Below, piece after piece: positions 33,928-43,173 of a DNA stretch of 64,000 nt. The stretch comes from Solobacterium sp. (GTDB lineage: Bacteria > Bacillota_I > Bacilli_A > Erysipelotrichales > Erysipelotrichaceae), in contig JAFWEW010000014.1 in NCBI GenBank assembly GCA_017512725.1, forward strand, positions 25,740 to 89,739. The letters are read 5' to 3'. Position numbers and translations under genes: made by a program. Position 1 is the first letter of the stretch. Each line of letters starts with the position of its first letter. The notes below the pieces were generated by a model, which saw only the letters and a list, made by a program, of their open reading frames with translations, was not told the DNA's origin and ran no database searches.

Positions 33928-35070
33928 ATGGTTACTATAACTGCAATATATCTTTTTTTAGGTTATCTTATTTATATGAATACCGAAAAGAAACTAAGCA
34001 AAGCCGAAAAGATTATGATGGTGATTTACGGCACATCCATGCGTACTTCCATGCTTACAATGGCAATTGTAGCGACGCTTGAAGTATGCATGCTCATTTA
34101 TACTGTGGTAAATCCCAGCTTATTTGGGCCATATATCACCAAATACCGGCTTTTTTATATCGCACTGCTTTCAATGGCGTTAATTTTCACCGGACTGAGT
34201 ATCTATGCAAAAAAAGATCTGCGCCAGCGTTTTAAGATCTTCGATGCAGCCAATCCGATCTGGGTACTGTTCTTCTTTGCCTGGTCACTGGGCATTACGA
34301 TTTCCGATGCTGTGAAATTCCGTACGATTGATCCTACCGTATTCATGACGTTTTCTCTGGTCGTACCGCTGAGTTTTTATCTGTCTGCACCGGTATATAT
34401 TCTGATTGTTCTGATCGCAGACGGAATCATGCTTTATTACACTGCAATCATTTCCATTTCGACCGGACCGATGATTAATCTGTTTATCTTCTTTATCTTC
34501 CAGCTGGTACTGGGTGTCAGCTTTATGATTCTGAAAAAGAAACTGGCAGAACGGATCGTTGAAGAAGCAGAAAACGCAGATATTGATGTCATGACCGGGC
34601 TTGCCAACCGGCGTGTGTATGAAGAAGAGATTCAGAAGATCAAAGAAGAAGGTGTAATGCCGGATAATCTGACGTATGTGACGATTGATCTGAACGGACT
34701 GAAAACAGTCAACGATACCTACGGACATGTTGCAGGTGACAAACTCATCATCGGTGCCGCAAAGTGTATTGAGCAGTGCTTCGGCGGGAATGGGAAGATC
34801 TTTCGAATTGGCGGAGATGAATTCGTGATACTGACGACTGCAGAGCACGCAGAGATGGACCAGAAGATATTGGACCTGAAAAAGGCTATGGAGAAGTGGA
34901 CGGAAGAGAATGATCTGACACTGACGACCGCAAGCGGATTCGCATGTCATAAAGACTTCCCGGATCTGGATATCGTTGGTCTGGCAAAAGAAGCTGACAA
35001 AAAGATGTATGAGTCGAAAGCCGATTATTACTCTTTAACCGGAAATGACCGTCGGAAATATTATTGCTGA
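33928..35070 (+). CDS. membrane diguanylate cyclase (GGDEF)
   Basis: Several hydrophobic segments fill about residues 1-220 (starting VTITAIYLFLGYLIY) and lead through a short coiled stretch to a GGDEF domain with MTGLANRRVYEEE and RIGGDEFVIL, the intact catalytic signature. It should make cyclic di-GMP at the membrane in response to a signal sensed by the membrane part. The start is uncertain: ATG 33928 and GTG 33871 both lack good ribosome sites. It is downstream of the DeoR-type gene but likely independent of it. Confidence 0.85.
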   Translation: MVTITAIYLFLGYLIYMNTEKKLSKAEKIMMVIYGTSMRTSMLTMAIVATLEVCMLIYTVVNPSLFGPYITKYRLFYIALLSMALIFTGLSIYAKKDLRQRFKIFDAANPIWVLFFFAWSLGITISDAVKFRTIDPTVFMTFSLVVPLSFYLSAPVYILIVLIADGIMLYYTAIISISTGPMINLFIFFIFQLVLGVSFMILKKKLAERIVEEAENADIDVMTGLANRRVYEEEIQKIKEEGVMPDNLTYVTIDLNGLKTVNDTYGHVAGDKLIIGAAKCIEQCFGGNGKIFRIGGDEFVILTTAEHAEMDQKILDLKKAMEKWTEENDLTLTTASGFACHKDFPDLDIVGLAKEADKKMYESKADYYSLTGNDRRKYYC

Positions 35071-35225
35071 GAAAACAATCTGCCGATTCTTTTACGAGAG
35101 GAATCTTTTCGGAAAATGTACTGAATATAACATCGCGCTGAATTCCGTGACTGGCTGATGAAACACGGCAGTTCCGAAAAGGAATGCCGGGGATCTGTCA
35201 GACGGAGCAGGCCGGCGGATGAAAT

Positions 35226-35270
35226 GTGCCTCTGGTATCTGGACGCGGTGGAAGAGGCACTTTGTTTTTT
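35226..35270 (+). terminator. terminator hairpin in the gap before the flavoprotein gene
   Basis: GTGCCTC (35226-35232) and GAGGCAC (35254-35260) enclose a 21-nt loop and precede TTTGTTTTTT. The bases upstream (35165-35215) hold another hairpin, CGGCA-G-TTCC/GGAA-TGCCG, and GC-rich sequence. The stretch 35071-35334 contains no gene but could be a structured leader. Confidence 0.7.
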
Positions 35271-35334
35271 CTGGATCGACAGTATTAGGACTGTGGCAGA
35301 CTCCGTGATTACGGATACAGGTGAGTTTTAATAT

Positions 35335-36477
35335 ATGAATCTTGTCATACATGATTTAAATGAAACCGAATGGGAAGCGTTTCAGAAGGACTATGACGGC
35401 TGGGACGTTGTTTCGGATAACGGTACTATCCGCCCCTGCATCGGGTGCTTTTCCTGCTGGCATAAAACACCGGGAGAATGTGTAATCAAAGACAGCTATG
35501 AAAACATGGGAAAACGGATCCATCAGGCAGATGAGATCACCGTCATCAGCAGATATACCTATGGCGGATTTTCGGGTTTTGTAAAGAATGTCTTTGACCG
35601 GTGCCTTGGCTATGTGCTGCCCCAGTTCGAAATTGTTAACGGAGAAACACACCATCAGAAACGCTATGCAGAAGACAAACCGTTTACGTTTATCTTCCGG
35701 GGAGAAGACCTTTCTCAGGAAGAAAAAGAATCTGCGGAACGATATGTAAGAGCGGTCTGTGCCAATATCCGGGGATCGGTTAAAGAAGTGATTTTTATCA
35801 ATGACGGTACCGCTGCACCAAAACGGGAAAGACAAACCATTACGGAAGGAAGAACTGTTCTGCTCAATGCCAGCATGCGTTCAGAAAACGGAAACTCTGC
35901 TGTACTGGCAAGAGAACTGGCAAAAGGACTGCAGGGGGAATATGAATTCCTGGATCTTAAGAAGTACCGGAATTCCATGGAAGACCTGATGAACGCGCTT
36001 GAAGATGCTTCGACGGTGGTTCTCTGTGCGCCGCTGTATGTAGACGGGCTTCCCTCTCAGCTGATCCGTCTGATGGAATTGTTTGAAGCGGAGTATCAGG
36101 GCAGATCAAAACGAATCTATGTACTGGCCAATATGGGTCTCTATGAAAGCAGTCAGCTGGTGAATCTCTTTGAGGCAGTCCGGCAGTGGTGTGTGAAGAT
36201 GGGATTTGAATACTGCGGCGGCCTGGGTGTCAGCGCCGGAGAACTGATTGGGGTGCTGATGCAGATACTGCCGTTTAAAGGATGGCCTACCAGCAGAATT
36301 GCCAAAGGGATGAGCTGTCTTCGGGAAGCGGTCAACAATGGGAGTAAGACCGACGACCTGTATACCGAACCATATGGGTTTCCAAGATGGCTGTATCTTG
36401 AGATCGCCAACCGGAACTGGAATAATCTCGCAAAAAAGAACGGGCTGAAACCCGAAGATCTGTATCGAAAACTGTAA
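35335..36477 (+). CDS. tandem flavodoxin-fold oxidoreductase
   Basis: The 380-residue protein contains two NAD(P)H-dependent FMN reductase-like (flavodoxin-fold) halves. The first starts at the N-terminus and has CIGCFSCWHKTPGECVIKDSY, the Cys motif of iron-sulfur flavoproteins. The second starts at about residue 168 with TVLLNASMRSENGNSAVLA, a phosphate-binding loop, and continues to a LIGVLMQILPF helix. Single-domain members are the norm, so the fusion is unusual. It probably reduces quinones or other electrophiles. AGGTGAG precedes the ATG. An Api92-like gene follows by 12 bp. Confidence 0.78.
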   Translation: MNLVIHDLNETEWEAFQKDYDGWDVVSDNGTIRPCIGCFSCWHKTPGECVIKDSYENMGKRIHQADEITVISRYTYGGFSGFVKNVFDRCLGYVLPQFEIVNGETHHQKRYAEDKPFTFIFRGEDLSQEEKESAERYVRAVCANIRGSVKEVIFINDGTAAPKRERQTITEGRTVLLNASMRSENGNSAVLARELAKGLQGEYEFLDLKKYRNSMEDLMNALEDASTVVLCAPLYVDGLPSQLIRLMELFEAEYQGRSKRIYVLANMGLYESSQLVNLFEAVRQWCVKMGFEYCGGLGVSAGELIGVLMQILPFKGWPTSRIAKGMSCLREAVNNGSKTDDLYTEPYGFPRWLYLEIANRNWNNLAKKNGLKPEDLYRKL

Positions 36478-36489
36478 AGGAGAAAACCA

Positions 36490-36969
36490 ATGGAAAACAC
36501 AGTCAGAAATAAAATGCGATTCAACGGAACACCGGAACCCCTGAATGCAATTGTTCAGGCAGTGGCTTCGGAAGATGGGAAAGATCCGCTTTCCTTTGAA
36601 CGGATCATTCCTCTCGAACCGGGAGACAGCAAGGAAGAGAAATGGGGTGTTCCTTCCGGTCCGGAAGAACTGGACTGGATCCTCTACCGTGACGGAACAG
36701 TCCTGGAGTATACCTTTGATACACTGGGAAAAACACCGTTGCCGATCTTTCAGAAAATTGCGGAGAAGTATCCGGAATGCCGCATGACGGTTGAGTATGC
36801 GGATGAAGACTATGGAGAAAACTGCGGCAAATACGTATCTGAGGAAGGAAGCACGGAGCTGAAGCCGGTAGAGCCGGATGAAGAACCGTTTGATTTTGCC
36901 TGTCTGCTCTGGGATAAGGATCCGGATGAAGAACGTCAGGAACTTATGATCAATGCATATGAGGAATGA
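36490..36969 (+). CDS. Api92-like/DUF1281 ferredoxin-like-domain protein
   Basis: A 159-residue protein starting with VRNKMRFNGTPEPLNAIVQA, the opening of Api92-like (DUF1281) proteins, and with TVEYADEDYGENCGKYV as a matched late segment. The family is found on plasmids and phages and in gut Bacillota, and its function is unknown. AAAGGAG is 7 nt before the ATG. It is probably co-transcribed with the flavoprotein gene. The acidic C-terminus gives it a strongly negative charge. Confidence 0.72.
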   Translation: MENTVRNKMRFNGTPEPLNAIVQAVASEDGKDPLSFERIIPLEPGDSKEEKWGVPSGPEELDWILYRDGTVLEYTFDTLGKTPLPIFQKIAEKYPECRMTVEYADEDYGENCGKYVSEEGSTELKPVEPDEEPFDFACLLWDKDPDEERQELMINAYEE

Positions 36970-37023
36970 TCATCGATGAATGGGAATTGCCCATGATATC
37001 GAAACGAAACAGAGGTACATCAG

Positions 37024-38079
37024 ATGAAGAACTGGACGAAAGGGGGCAGACGGTTAATGGCAGGACTGCTGACCGGAACGTTGTTAATAGGTCTGTCCGG
37101 CTGTCAGAAAGAGCCGGAACCGGTGATTGAACCGGAACCCGTGGACGGGGAAGGAACGAACAAGACAGACTATAATGCGCCAAAGGAAATCGCATCAAAA
37201 GACATCACGTTGTTTTCGACGTCGTTCTTTCAGGCAAACCGATGGACATCCTCAAAATCCCATGACTTTGAGTTCCAGATCCGTCCGGATGAAAGCGGTG
37301 CGCTGACGGCTTCGGAGGAGATTTCCGGTGTTCGTGTACCGGCTGATGAAACACTGTTGCACGCAGTACAGGAAATCATCGACAAGTATGATCTGGTAAA
37401 GAAAAACGGCGTGTATGAAGTGAACTACAGTCTGTCACCGGAGTATCAGAAATGCACGCTGACTGCTGATTACGCAAGCGGGGAAACGCTCCGTTTTACC
37501 GATCTCAATGACCCGTATGCACAGTGGTCTGAAGAAATCTACGATATCTTCTCAAAATGGTTCCAGGAAAAGGGAAACGATTCACTGCTGCCGGAAAAGG
37601 AAACTTCACCGGTTACCCGGATCGGGTTTACGTATGACCGGGATTTCATGGAGTACGATTATTCAGTCGTTCATGTCAGCGAAGAGAACGCAGTTGATGG
37701 GGACAGGTATCCCCTGATGCTTACGGTTTATGACTGGAAAGAAGAGAAGTCGGTTTCAAGCGATTACCGGAAAGTTCCGGAGGATTTCTATGAACGGATC
37801 ACCGAAATTCTGTTCAAGTATGATCCCGTCACGAAATACGATTTCAGCAGCTACAGCCATAAGAATGATAATTACAGCAATCATGACGATGGGTATTTCG
37901 GCTGGGGTATTACACCGGCAGAGGAAGAACCGGATGAAGAGGGCGAAGGCGTAGAGTTATATCTGGAATATGAAGACGGGAAACATATCAACATCGAAAC
38001 CAGAAAACGAAGTGAGCTTGATGGAATGAAGCCTCTGATCGAAGAACTGGCAGAGTATTATTCCTCACTGTTTGAGTAA
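37024..38079 (+). CDS. lipoprotein of unknown function
   Basis: A 351-residue precursor with a lipoprotein signal (LLIGLSGC lipobox, Cys about residue 27) followed by a Pro/Glu-rich spacer (KEPEPVIEPEPV). The remainder is beta-rich, acidic and Tyr-rich and I do not recognise the family. It should be exported and attached to the outer membrane face. The stop is followed at once by a terminator that also lies in the 3' end of the convergent methyltransferase gene. Confidence 0.72.
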   Translation: MKNWTKGGRRLMAGLLTGTLLIGLSGCQKEPEPVIEPEPVDGEGTNKTDYNAPKEIASKDITLFSTSFFQANRWTSSKSHDFEFQIRPDESGALTASEEISGVRVPADETLLHAVQEIIDKYDLVKKNGVYEVNYSLSPEYQKCTLTADYASGETLRFTDLNDPYAQWSEEIYDIFSKWFQEKGNDSLLPEKETSPVTRIGFTYDRDFMEYDYSVVHVSEENAVDGDRYPLMLTVYDWKEEKSVSSDYRKVPEDFYERITEILFKYDPVTKYDFSSYSHKNDNYSNHDDGYFGWGITPAEEEPDEEGEGVELYLEYEDGKHINIETRKRSELDGMKPLIEELAEYYSSLFE

Positions 38080-38086
38080 TGAAATG

Positions 38087-38575
38087 TCATTTGGAACGGG
38101 AATTCTCCTGTTCCATTTTTAATAGAAATGCTTTTCGGTCAAGACCGCCCGCATAGCCGGTCAGTTCTCCGTTTTTCCCGACGACGCGGTGACAGGGAAT
38201 GATCAGCCAGACCGGATTATGGGAAAGTGCATTTCCTACAGCCTGCGCAGACAGTTTACGGATCCCCCGTTTTGAGGCAATCTGTTCAGCAATCTGACCA
38301 TAGGTCATCGTCGTTCCATACGGAATGGAAGAAACGACAGAAAGAACTTCATGCTGAAATGGCGTGATCGCAGGGGATACCTGGATATCAAAATCAGGGT
38401 CTTTTCCCTGGAAATACAGATTCAGCCACTGCTCTGTCTGATCGAAAACCGGCAGATCAGCAGATGCCTCCCACACAGGCAGATCGTCAAACTTCAGGGA
38501 AGTCAGGGAATGCCCGTCAGAAGTCATGCGGATCTTGCCAAGCGGACAGCTGCAGTAATGCACATACTCATTCAT
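38087..38575 (-). CDS. ogt: methylated-DNA--protein-cysteine methyltransferase
   Basis: A 162-residue Ogt-type DNA repair protein: PCHRVVG (active-site Cys), helix-turn-helix region with AIGN-like QAVGNALSHNPVWLIIPCHR, and SIPYGTTMTYGQIAEQI. It moves alkyl groups from O6-methylguanine to its own Cys. The start at 38573-38575 is the first Met in the family's register, with no upstream Shine-Dalgarno. The reading frame extends to 39091 but the added part is unrelated. It is divergent from the pyrimidine operon, whose promoter is only 74 bp away. Confidence 0.9.
   Translation of the reverse strand: MNEYVHYCSCPLGKIRMTSDGHSLTSLKFDDLPVWEASADLPVFDQTEQWLNLYFQGKDPDFDIQVSPAITPFQHEVLSVVSSIPYGTTMTYGQIAEQIASKRGIRKLSAQAVGNALSHNPVWLIIPCHRVVGKNGELTGYAGGLDRKAFLLKMEQENSRSK
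38093..38120 (+). terminator. terminator after the 37-kb lipoprotein gene
   Basis: GGAACGGGA (38093-38101) pairs with TCCTGTTCC (38106-38114) across ATTC, then ATTTTT. It overlaps the 3' end of the convergent ogt gene. Confidence 0.7.
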
Positions 38576-38648
38576 AGCAGTCTTACGATACCACAGGTGA
38601 ACATGCGTGAAGTGTCTGGCGATGTGCAAAAAAGAAGGAAAATCAGTG

Positions 38649-38677
38649 TTGAATGTGATTGGGTGCCGTGATAGTAT
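38649..38677 (+). promoter_or_regulatory. promoter of the pyrimidine operon
   Basis: TTGAAT (38649-38654) and TAGTAT (38672-38677) are 17 bp apart, with a start near 38684 and a leader of about 147 nt. It lies in the gap shared with the divergent ogt gene. Confidence 0.65.
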
Positions 38678-38785
38678 ACTTAAGAAATCTTTAAGTCGAT
38701 ACGGGATATCGGCAAGAGCAGCGCAGCACTTATTTTCAAAAGATACCCAGATTGCGGGCAGTCTTTTGACAGGAAGAACTTGTGA

Positions 38786-38816
38786 GCCTTGCCGGTTACG
38801 GCAGGGCTTTATTCTT
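38786..38816 (+). terminator. attenuator-like terminator in the pyr leader
   Basis: GCCTTGCC (38786-38793) pairs with GGCAGGGC (38800-38807), one G-U, across GGTTAC and is followed by TTTATTCTT. It ends just before the pyrC ribosome site, so readthrough must be controlled. An AAAAGA...TCTTTT hairpin (about 38738-38767) and CGATA/TATCG hairpin (about 38697-38711) precede it. I did not find a convincing PyrR binding loop. Confidence 0.65.
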
Positions 38817-38830
38817 GCGGAGGACTTGTG

Positions 38831-39994
38831 ATGAACGTAGTCAGAAACGAAGGATTCATGAATAACATAACGGAACAGCAGGCTGTTCGTCTTCCCGGTT
38901 TTTGCGATGTACATGTGCATCTGCGAGAGCCGGGTTTTTCTTATAAAGAAACAATCAAAACCGGTACGATGGCAGCTGCAGCCGGCGGTTATACCGCAGT
39001 CTGCACGATGCCGAATCTGAATCCGGTACCGGACAGCCCGGAACATCTGGCGGTACAGGAAGCGATTATTGAGAAAGACGCCGTGATCCATGTATATCCA
39101 TATGCGTCGATCACAGTGAATGAAGACGGAGAAGAGCTGGTACCGATGGAACTTCTGAAAGACCGCGTCGCTGCGTTTTCAGATGACGGCCGGGGTATTC
39201 AGTCCGAAACGATGATGAAAGAAGCGATGCGCAGGGCAAAGGCACTGGGGAAACTGATCACGGCGCACTGTGAAGACAACACCCTGCTCAGAGGAGGCTA
39301 TATACACGATGGCCGTTATGCAAAGGCAAACGGGCATAAGGGAATCTGTTCGGAAAGTGAATGGGGACAGATCAAACGCGATCTGAAACTGGCAAAGGAA
39401 ACCGGATGCGGGTACCACGTATGTCACATTTCCTGCAAAGAGAGTGTGGAACTGATCCGGCAGGCAAAGGCAGATGGCGTTGATGTCACCTGTGAAACCG
39501 CGCCGCATTATCTGCTGCTGTGTGAAGATGATCTGCAGGAAGAAGGCAGGTTCAAGATGAACCCGCCGTTAAGAAGTGCGGAAGACCGGGAGGCACTGAT
39601 CCGGGGTATCCAGGATGGAACGATCGATGTGATCGCAACGGACCACGCACCTCACAGCGCGGAAGAAAAATCCAGAGGGCTGCAGAAAAGCGCATTCGGC
39701 ATTTCGGGAATCGAAACCGCATTCCCGCTGCTCTATACGTATCTGGTGAAAAAGAACGTTATTACGATGGAACGTCTGATGGAACTGCTGGTGTATGCGC
39801 CGCGAAAACGATTCGGGATCCCGTTCAGTGAAAACGATTATTCGATCTGGGATCTGGAAGCGGAAACGGTGATCCGTTCGGAAGACTTTCTGTCAAAAGG
39901 CAAGGCGACACCGTTTGACGGATGGAAGGTGAACGGCATCTGTCGGGAGACGGTTGTAAACGGTAAGACGGTATTCGAAAGGGGAAATCAGTAA
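38831..39994 (+). CDS. pyrC: dihydroorotase
   Basis: A 387-residue class I dihydroorotase: metal motif DVHVHLREPG near residue 20, HCEDN, and TDHAPH near 240. It closes carbamoyl-aspartate to dihydroorotate, the third pyrimidine step. The ATG at 38831 has GGAGG at 38819-38823. A longer frame from TTG 38789 lies inside the terminator hairpin and is rejected. It is the first gene of the operon and its stop is one base before carB. Confidence 0.93.
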   Translation: MNVVRNEGFMNNITEQQAVRLPGFCDVHVHLREPGFSYKETIKTGTMAAAAGGYTAVCTMPNLNPVPDSPEHLAVQEAIIEKDAVIHVYPYASITVNEDGEELVPMELLKDRVAAFSDDGRGIQSETMMKEAMRRAKALGKLITAHCEDNTLLRGGYIHDGRYAKANGHKGICSESEWGQIKRDLKLAKETGCGYHVCHISCKESVELIRQAKADGVDVTCETAPHYLLLCEDDLQEEGRFKMNPPLRSAEDREALIRGIQDGTIDVIATDHAPHSAEEKSRGLQKSAFGISGIETAFPLLYTYLVKKNVITMERLMELLVYAPRKRFGIPFSENDYSIWDLEAETVIRSEDFLSKGKATPFDGWKVNGICRETVVNGKTVFERGNQ

Positions 39995-39995
39995 T

Positions 39996-42900
39996 ATGGC
40001 AAAACGTACGGATATTAAGAAGATTCTGATCATCGGCTCCGGACCGATCGTAATCGGTCAGGCTGCAGAGTTTGATTACGCAGGAACCCAGGCATGTCTT
40101 GCGCTGAAGGAAGAAGGCTATCAGGTAATTCTGTGCAACTCCAATCCGGCTACGATCATGACGGATACCTCCATTGCGGACAAGGTATATATGGAACCGC
40201 TGACGCTGGAATACATTGCGAAGATTCTTCGCTATGAACGGCCGGATGCGATTGTGCCGGGCATCGGCGGTCAGACCGGACTCAACCTTGCGATGCAGCT
40301 GGAGAAGAAGGGCATTCTGAAAGAATGTGAAACGGAACTGCTCGGTACCAGCAGTGAAAGTATTGAGCGGGCAGAAGATCGGGAACTGTTCAAGGAGATG
40401 TGCGAATCAATCGGAGAACCGGTTATTCCTTCTGAAATTACCTATTCCATTGAAGAGGCAAAAAAGGCCGCAAAGGACATCGGATATCCGGTTGTTTTAA
40501 GACCGGCATTCACGCTTGGCGGTACCGGCGGCGGATTTGCCAACAACGAAGAAGAACTGGTCGAGATCGGCATCAACGCCTTCAAGCTTTCTCCGGTTCA
40601 TCAGGTTCTGATTGAAAAATCCGTAAAGGGATACAAGGAAATCGAGTTTGAGGTCATGCGGGATTCCAATGATCATGCGATTACGATCTGCGGCATGGAG
40701 AATGTTGATCCGGTCGGCGTGCATACCGGTGACAGTATCGTTGTTGCGCCGATTCTTTCACTGAATGATCATGATCTGAAGATGCTCAATGACAGTGCGA
40801 TCCGGATCATCCGGGAACTGAAGATCGAAGGCGGCTGCAACGTGCAGTTCGCACTGAATCCCAACAGCAGTGAATACTATCTGATTGAAGTGAATCCGCG
40901 GGTATCGCGTTCGTCTGCCCTGGCCTCCAAAGCCAGCGGTTATCCGATCGCAAGAGTAACGGCGAAGATTGCGGTAGGCATGAGCCTGGAAGAGATTCCG
41001 GTTGCCGGCGGAACTGCAGCGATCGAACCGTCTCTGGATTATCTGGTTGCGAAATTCCCGCGCTTCCCGTTTGACAAGTTCCCGCTGGCACCGAATGTTT
41101 TAGGAACACAGATGAAAGCGACCGGAGAAGTTATGGGAATCGGTTCCACGCTCGAAGAATGTTTCCTGAAATCGGTTCGTTCCCTGGAGACCGGCGTCTG
41201 TCATTTCCATGCGAAAAAGTTTGATGACTGCAGTGATGAAGAACTGAGAGAATACCTGAAGGAATTCCGTGCTGATGGAATCTTTGCGGTGGCAGAACTG
41301 CTGCGGCGGAAGGAGCCGGTTGAGAGTCTTTACAAACTCACCATGATCACACCGCTGTTTCTGGAGTGCATCAAGAAGATTGTGGACTTTGAAACAGTGC
41401 TGAAAGATCATCCGAATGAGATCGAAACGCTGAAGAATGCCAAGGTCATGGGATTCTCAGACCGGACAATCGCAGAACTGTGGAATACGGATGAGGTCTC
41501 AATTTACCGCATGCGGAAAGACCGCGGCATCGTACCGGTATTCCGTATGGTCGATACCCTGCATACCGGAACGTACATTGCATATCTGTATTCTTCCTAT
41601 ACCGGAGAGAATCAGTCCCGGCTTTCTGATCGGAAAAAGGTAATCGTCATTGGTGCCGGTCCGATCCGGATCGGTCAGGGTGTGGAGTTTGACTATTCGT
41701 CCGTGCATGCCGTGCAGACGATCCGCCGCTCCGGTTACGAAGCAATCATTGTGAACAATAACCCGGAAACGGTTTCCACCGATTACACCACTGCCGATAA
41801 GCTGTATTTTGAACCGCTGACAACGGAAGATGTTATGGCAATCATCGATTTTGAATCTCCGGAAGGCGTGATCTGTTCGCTTGGCGGTCAGACGGCCATC
41901 AACCTTGCCCAGCCGCTGATGGAGCGCGGAGTGAAACTGATCGGTACGGACTGTGCCGCAATCGAACGGGCAGAGAACCGTGACCTGTTTGAAAAGGTGC
42001 TGCAGGAACTACATATTCCGCAGCCGCAGGGCAAGGCCGTCATGAGCATTGAAGAAGGTGTTCAGGCTGCAAAAGAGATTGGCTTCCCGGTACTGGTAAG
42101 ACCATCCTTTGTATTAGGCGGACGGGCAATGCAGATTGTCTCCGGAGAAGATCATCTCCGTACCTACCTGAAATCCGCATTTGATGTGGATGTAAGCAAG
42201 CCGGTACTGGTGGATCACTACATTCAGGGCAAGGAACTGGAAGTCGATGCGATCTGTGATGGTGTAAATGTATTTGTCCCGGGAATCATGGAACTGGTTG
42301 AGCGTACCGGTATTCATTCCGGTGACTCCATCTCGGTATATCCGACCTTCAGCGTATCGGATAAGGTAAAGGGAATCATTCTGCAGTATGCCAAAAAGCT
42401 CGGACTTGGCATCGGCATCATCGGCCTTTACAACATTCAGTTCATCGTTGATCAGGATGAGAATGTATACATCATTGAGGTCAACCCGCGTTCTTCCAGA
42501 ACGGTTCCGTTCCTGTCCAAGGCGACCGGTTATTCCCTGGCAGACATCGCTACGGAAGTGATCCTTGGAAAGAGTCTCAAGGAACAGGGCATCTTTGAAC
42601 TGTATCCGGAAGAGAAGAAACGGCACTATGTCAAAGTTCCGGTATTCTCCTTCAATAAGATCAAGGGACTGGATGCCTATCTCTCACCGGAGATGAAATC
42701 CACCGGTGAAGCGATCGGCTATGATGACAAGCTGAACCGTGCACTCTATAAAGCACTGCAGGCAGGCGGCACCCATATGCAGAACTATGGAACGATCTTT
42801 GTGACTGTTGCGGATAAGGATAAAGCGGAAAGCCTGCCACTGATCCAGCGGTTCTATAACCTGGGCTTCAATATTCAGGCAACACCGGGAACCGCCGCTT

Positions 42901-43169
42901 TCCTGAAAGAAAACGGTATCCGCACGCATGTACTGCATAAGATCAATGAACACAGTGAGGATATTCCCAATGCGATCCGTCAGGGCCATCTGGCTTATGT
43001 GATCAATACCCAGGATCCCGGAAACATGTCGGAAGCCAGTGATGGCGCCAAGATCCGCAGACTGGCTACGGAATATAACGTAACGATCTTTACGTCTCTG
43101 GATACGGTTTCCGTACTCCTGGATGTACTGGAAGAAACAACCCTGACAATCTCGACGATAGACGCATAA
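39996..43169 (+). CDS. carB: carbamoyl-phosphate synthase large chain
   Basis: A 1057-residue CarB with the usual duplication: first ATP-grasp half from GSGPIVIGQAAEFDYAG and second half from GAGPIRIGQGVEFDYSSVH, then the allosteric MGS-like domain at the C-terminus (about 930-1057). It makes carbamoyl phosphate from bicarbonate, ammonia and two ATP. CarA, which supplies ammonia from glutamine, is not encoded in the window. AAGGGG precedes the ATG, and pyrC ends one base upstream. Confidence 0.95.
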   Translation: MAKRTDIKKILIIGSGPIVIGQAAEFDYAGTQACLALKEEGYQVILCNSNPATIMTDTSIADKVYMEPLTLEYIAKILRYERPDAIVPGIGGQTGLNLAMQLEKKGILKECETELLGTSSESIERAEDRELFKEMCESIGEPVIPSEITYSIEEAKKAAKDIGYPVVLRPAFTLGGTGGGFANNEEELVEIGINAFKLSPVHQVLIEKSVKGYKEIEFEVMRDSNDHAITICGMENVDPVGVHTGDSIVVAPILSLNDHDLKMLNDSAIRIIRELKIEGGCNVQFALNPNSSEYYLIEVNPRVSRSSALASKASGYPIARVTAKIAVGMSLEEIPVAGGTAAIEPSLDYLVAKFPRFPFDKFPLAPNVLGTQMKATGEVMGIGSTLEECFLKSVRSLETGVCHFHAKKFDDCSDEELREYLKEFRADGIFAVAELLRRKEPVESLYKLTMITPLFLECIKKIVDFETVLKDHPNEIETLKNAKVMGFSDRTIAELWNTDEVSIYRMRKDRGIVPVFRMVDTLHTGTYIAYLYSSYTGENQSRLSDRKKVIVIGAGPIRIGQGVEFDYSSVHAVQTIRRSGYEAIIVNNNPETVSTDYTTADKLYFEPLTTEDVMAIIDFESPEGVICSLGGQTAINLAQPLMERGVKLIGTDCAAIERAENRDLFEKVLQELHIPQPQGKAVMSIEEGVQAAKEIGFPVLVRPSFVLGGRAMQIVSGEDHLRTYLKSAFDVDVSKPVLVDHYIQGKELEVDAICDGVNVFVPGIMELVERTGIHSGDSISVYPTFSVSDKVKGIILQYAKKLGLGIGIIGLYNIQFIVDQDENVYIIEVNPRSSRTVPFLSKATGYSLADIATEVILGKSLKEQGIFELYPEEKKRHYVKVPVFSFNKIKGLDAYLSPEMKSTGEAIGYDDKLNRALYKALQAGGTHMQNYGTIFVTVADKDKAESLPLIQRFYNLGFNIQATPGTAAFLKENGIRTHVLHKINEHSEDIPNAIRQGHLAYVINTQDPGNMSEASDGAKIRRLATEYNVTIFTSLDTVSVLLDVLEETTLTISTIDA

Positions 43170-43173
43170 CAAT

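Noticed and set aside
35092..35330. Known riboswitch in the gap before the tandem-flavodoxin gene
   Set aside because: I compared it by eye with c-di-GMP, THF, cobalamin, FMN, TPP and glycine types and found no match.
38789..38830. TTG-started extension of pyrC
   Set aside because: It lies inside the terminator hairpin of the leader, and the ATG at 38831 has a proper Shine-Dalgarno.
38576..39091. Long upstream frame on the ogt strand
   Set aside because: It crosses the pyr promoter and pyrC, and only the part from 38575 fits the Ogt family.
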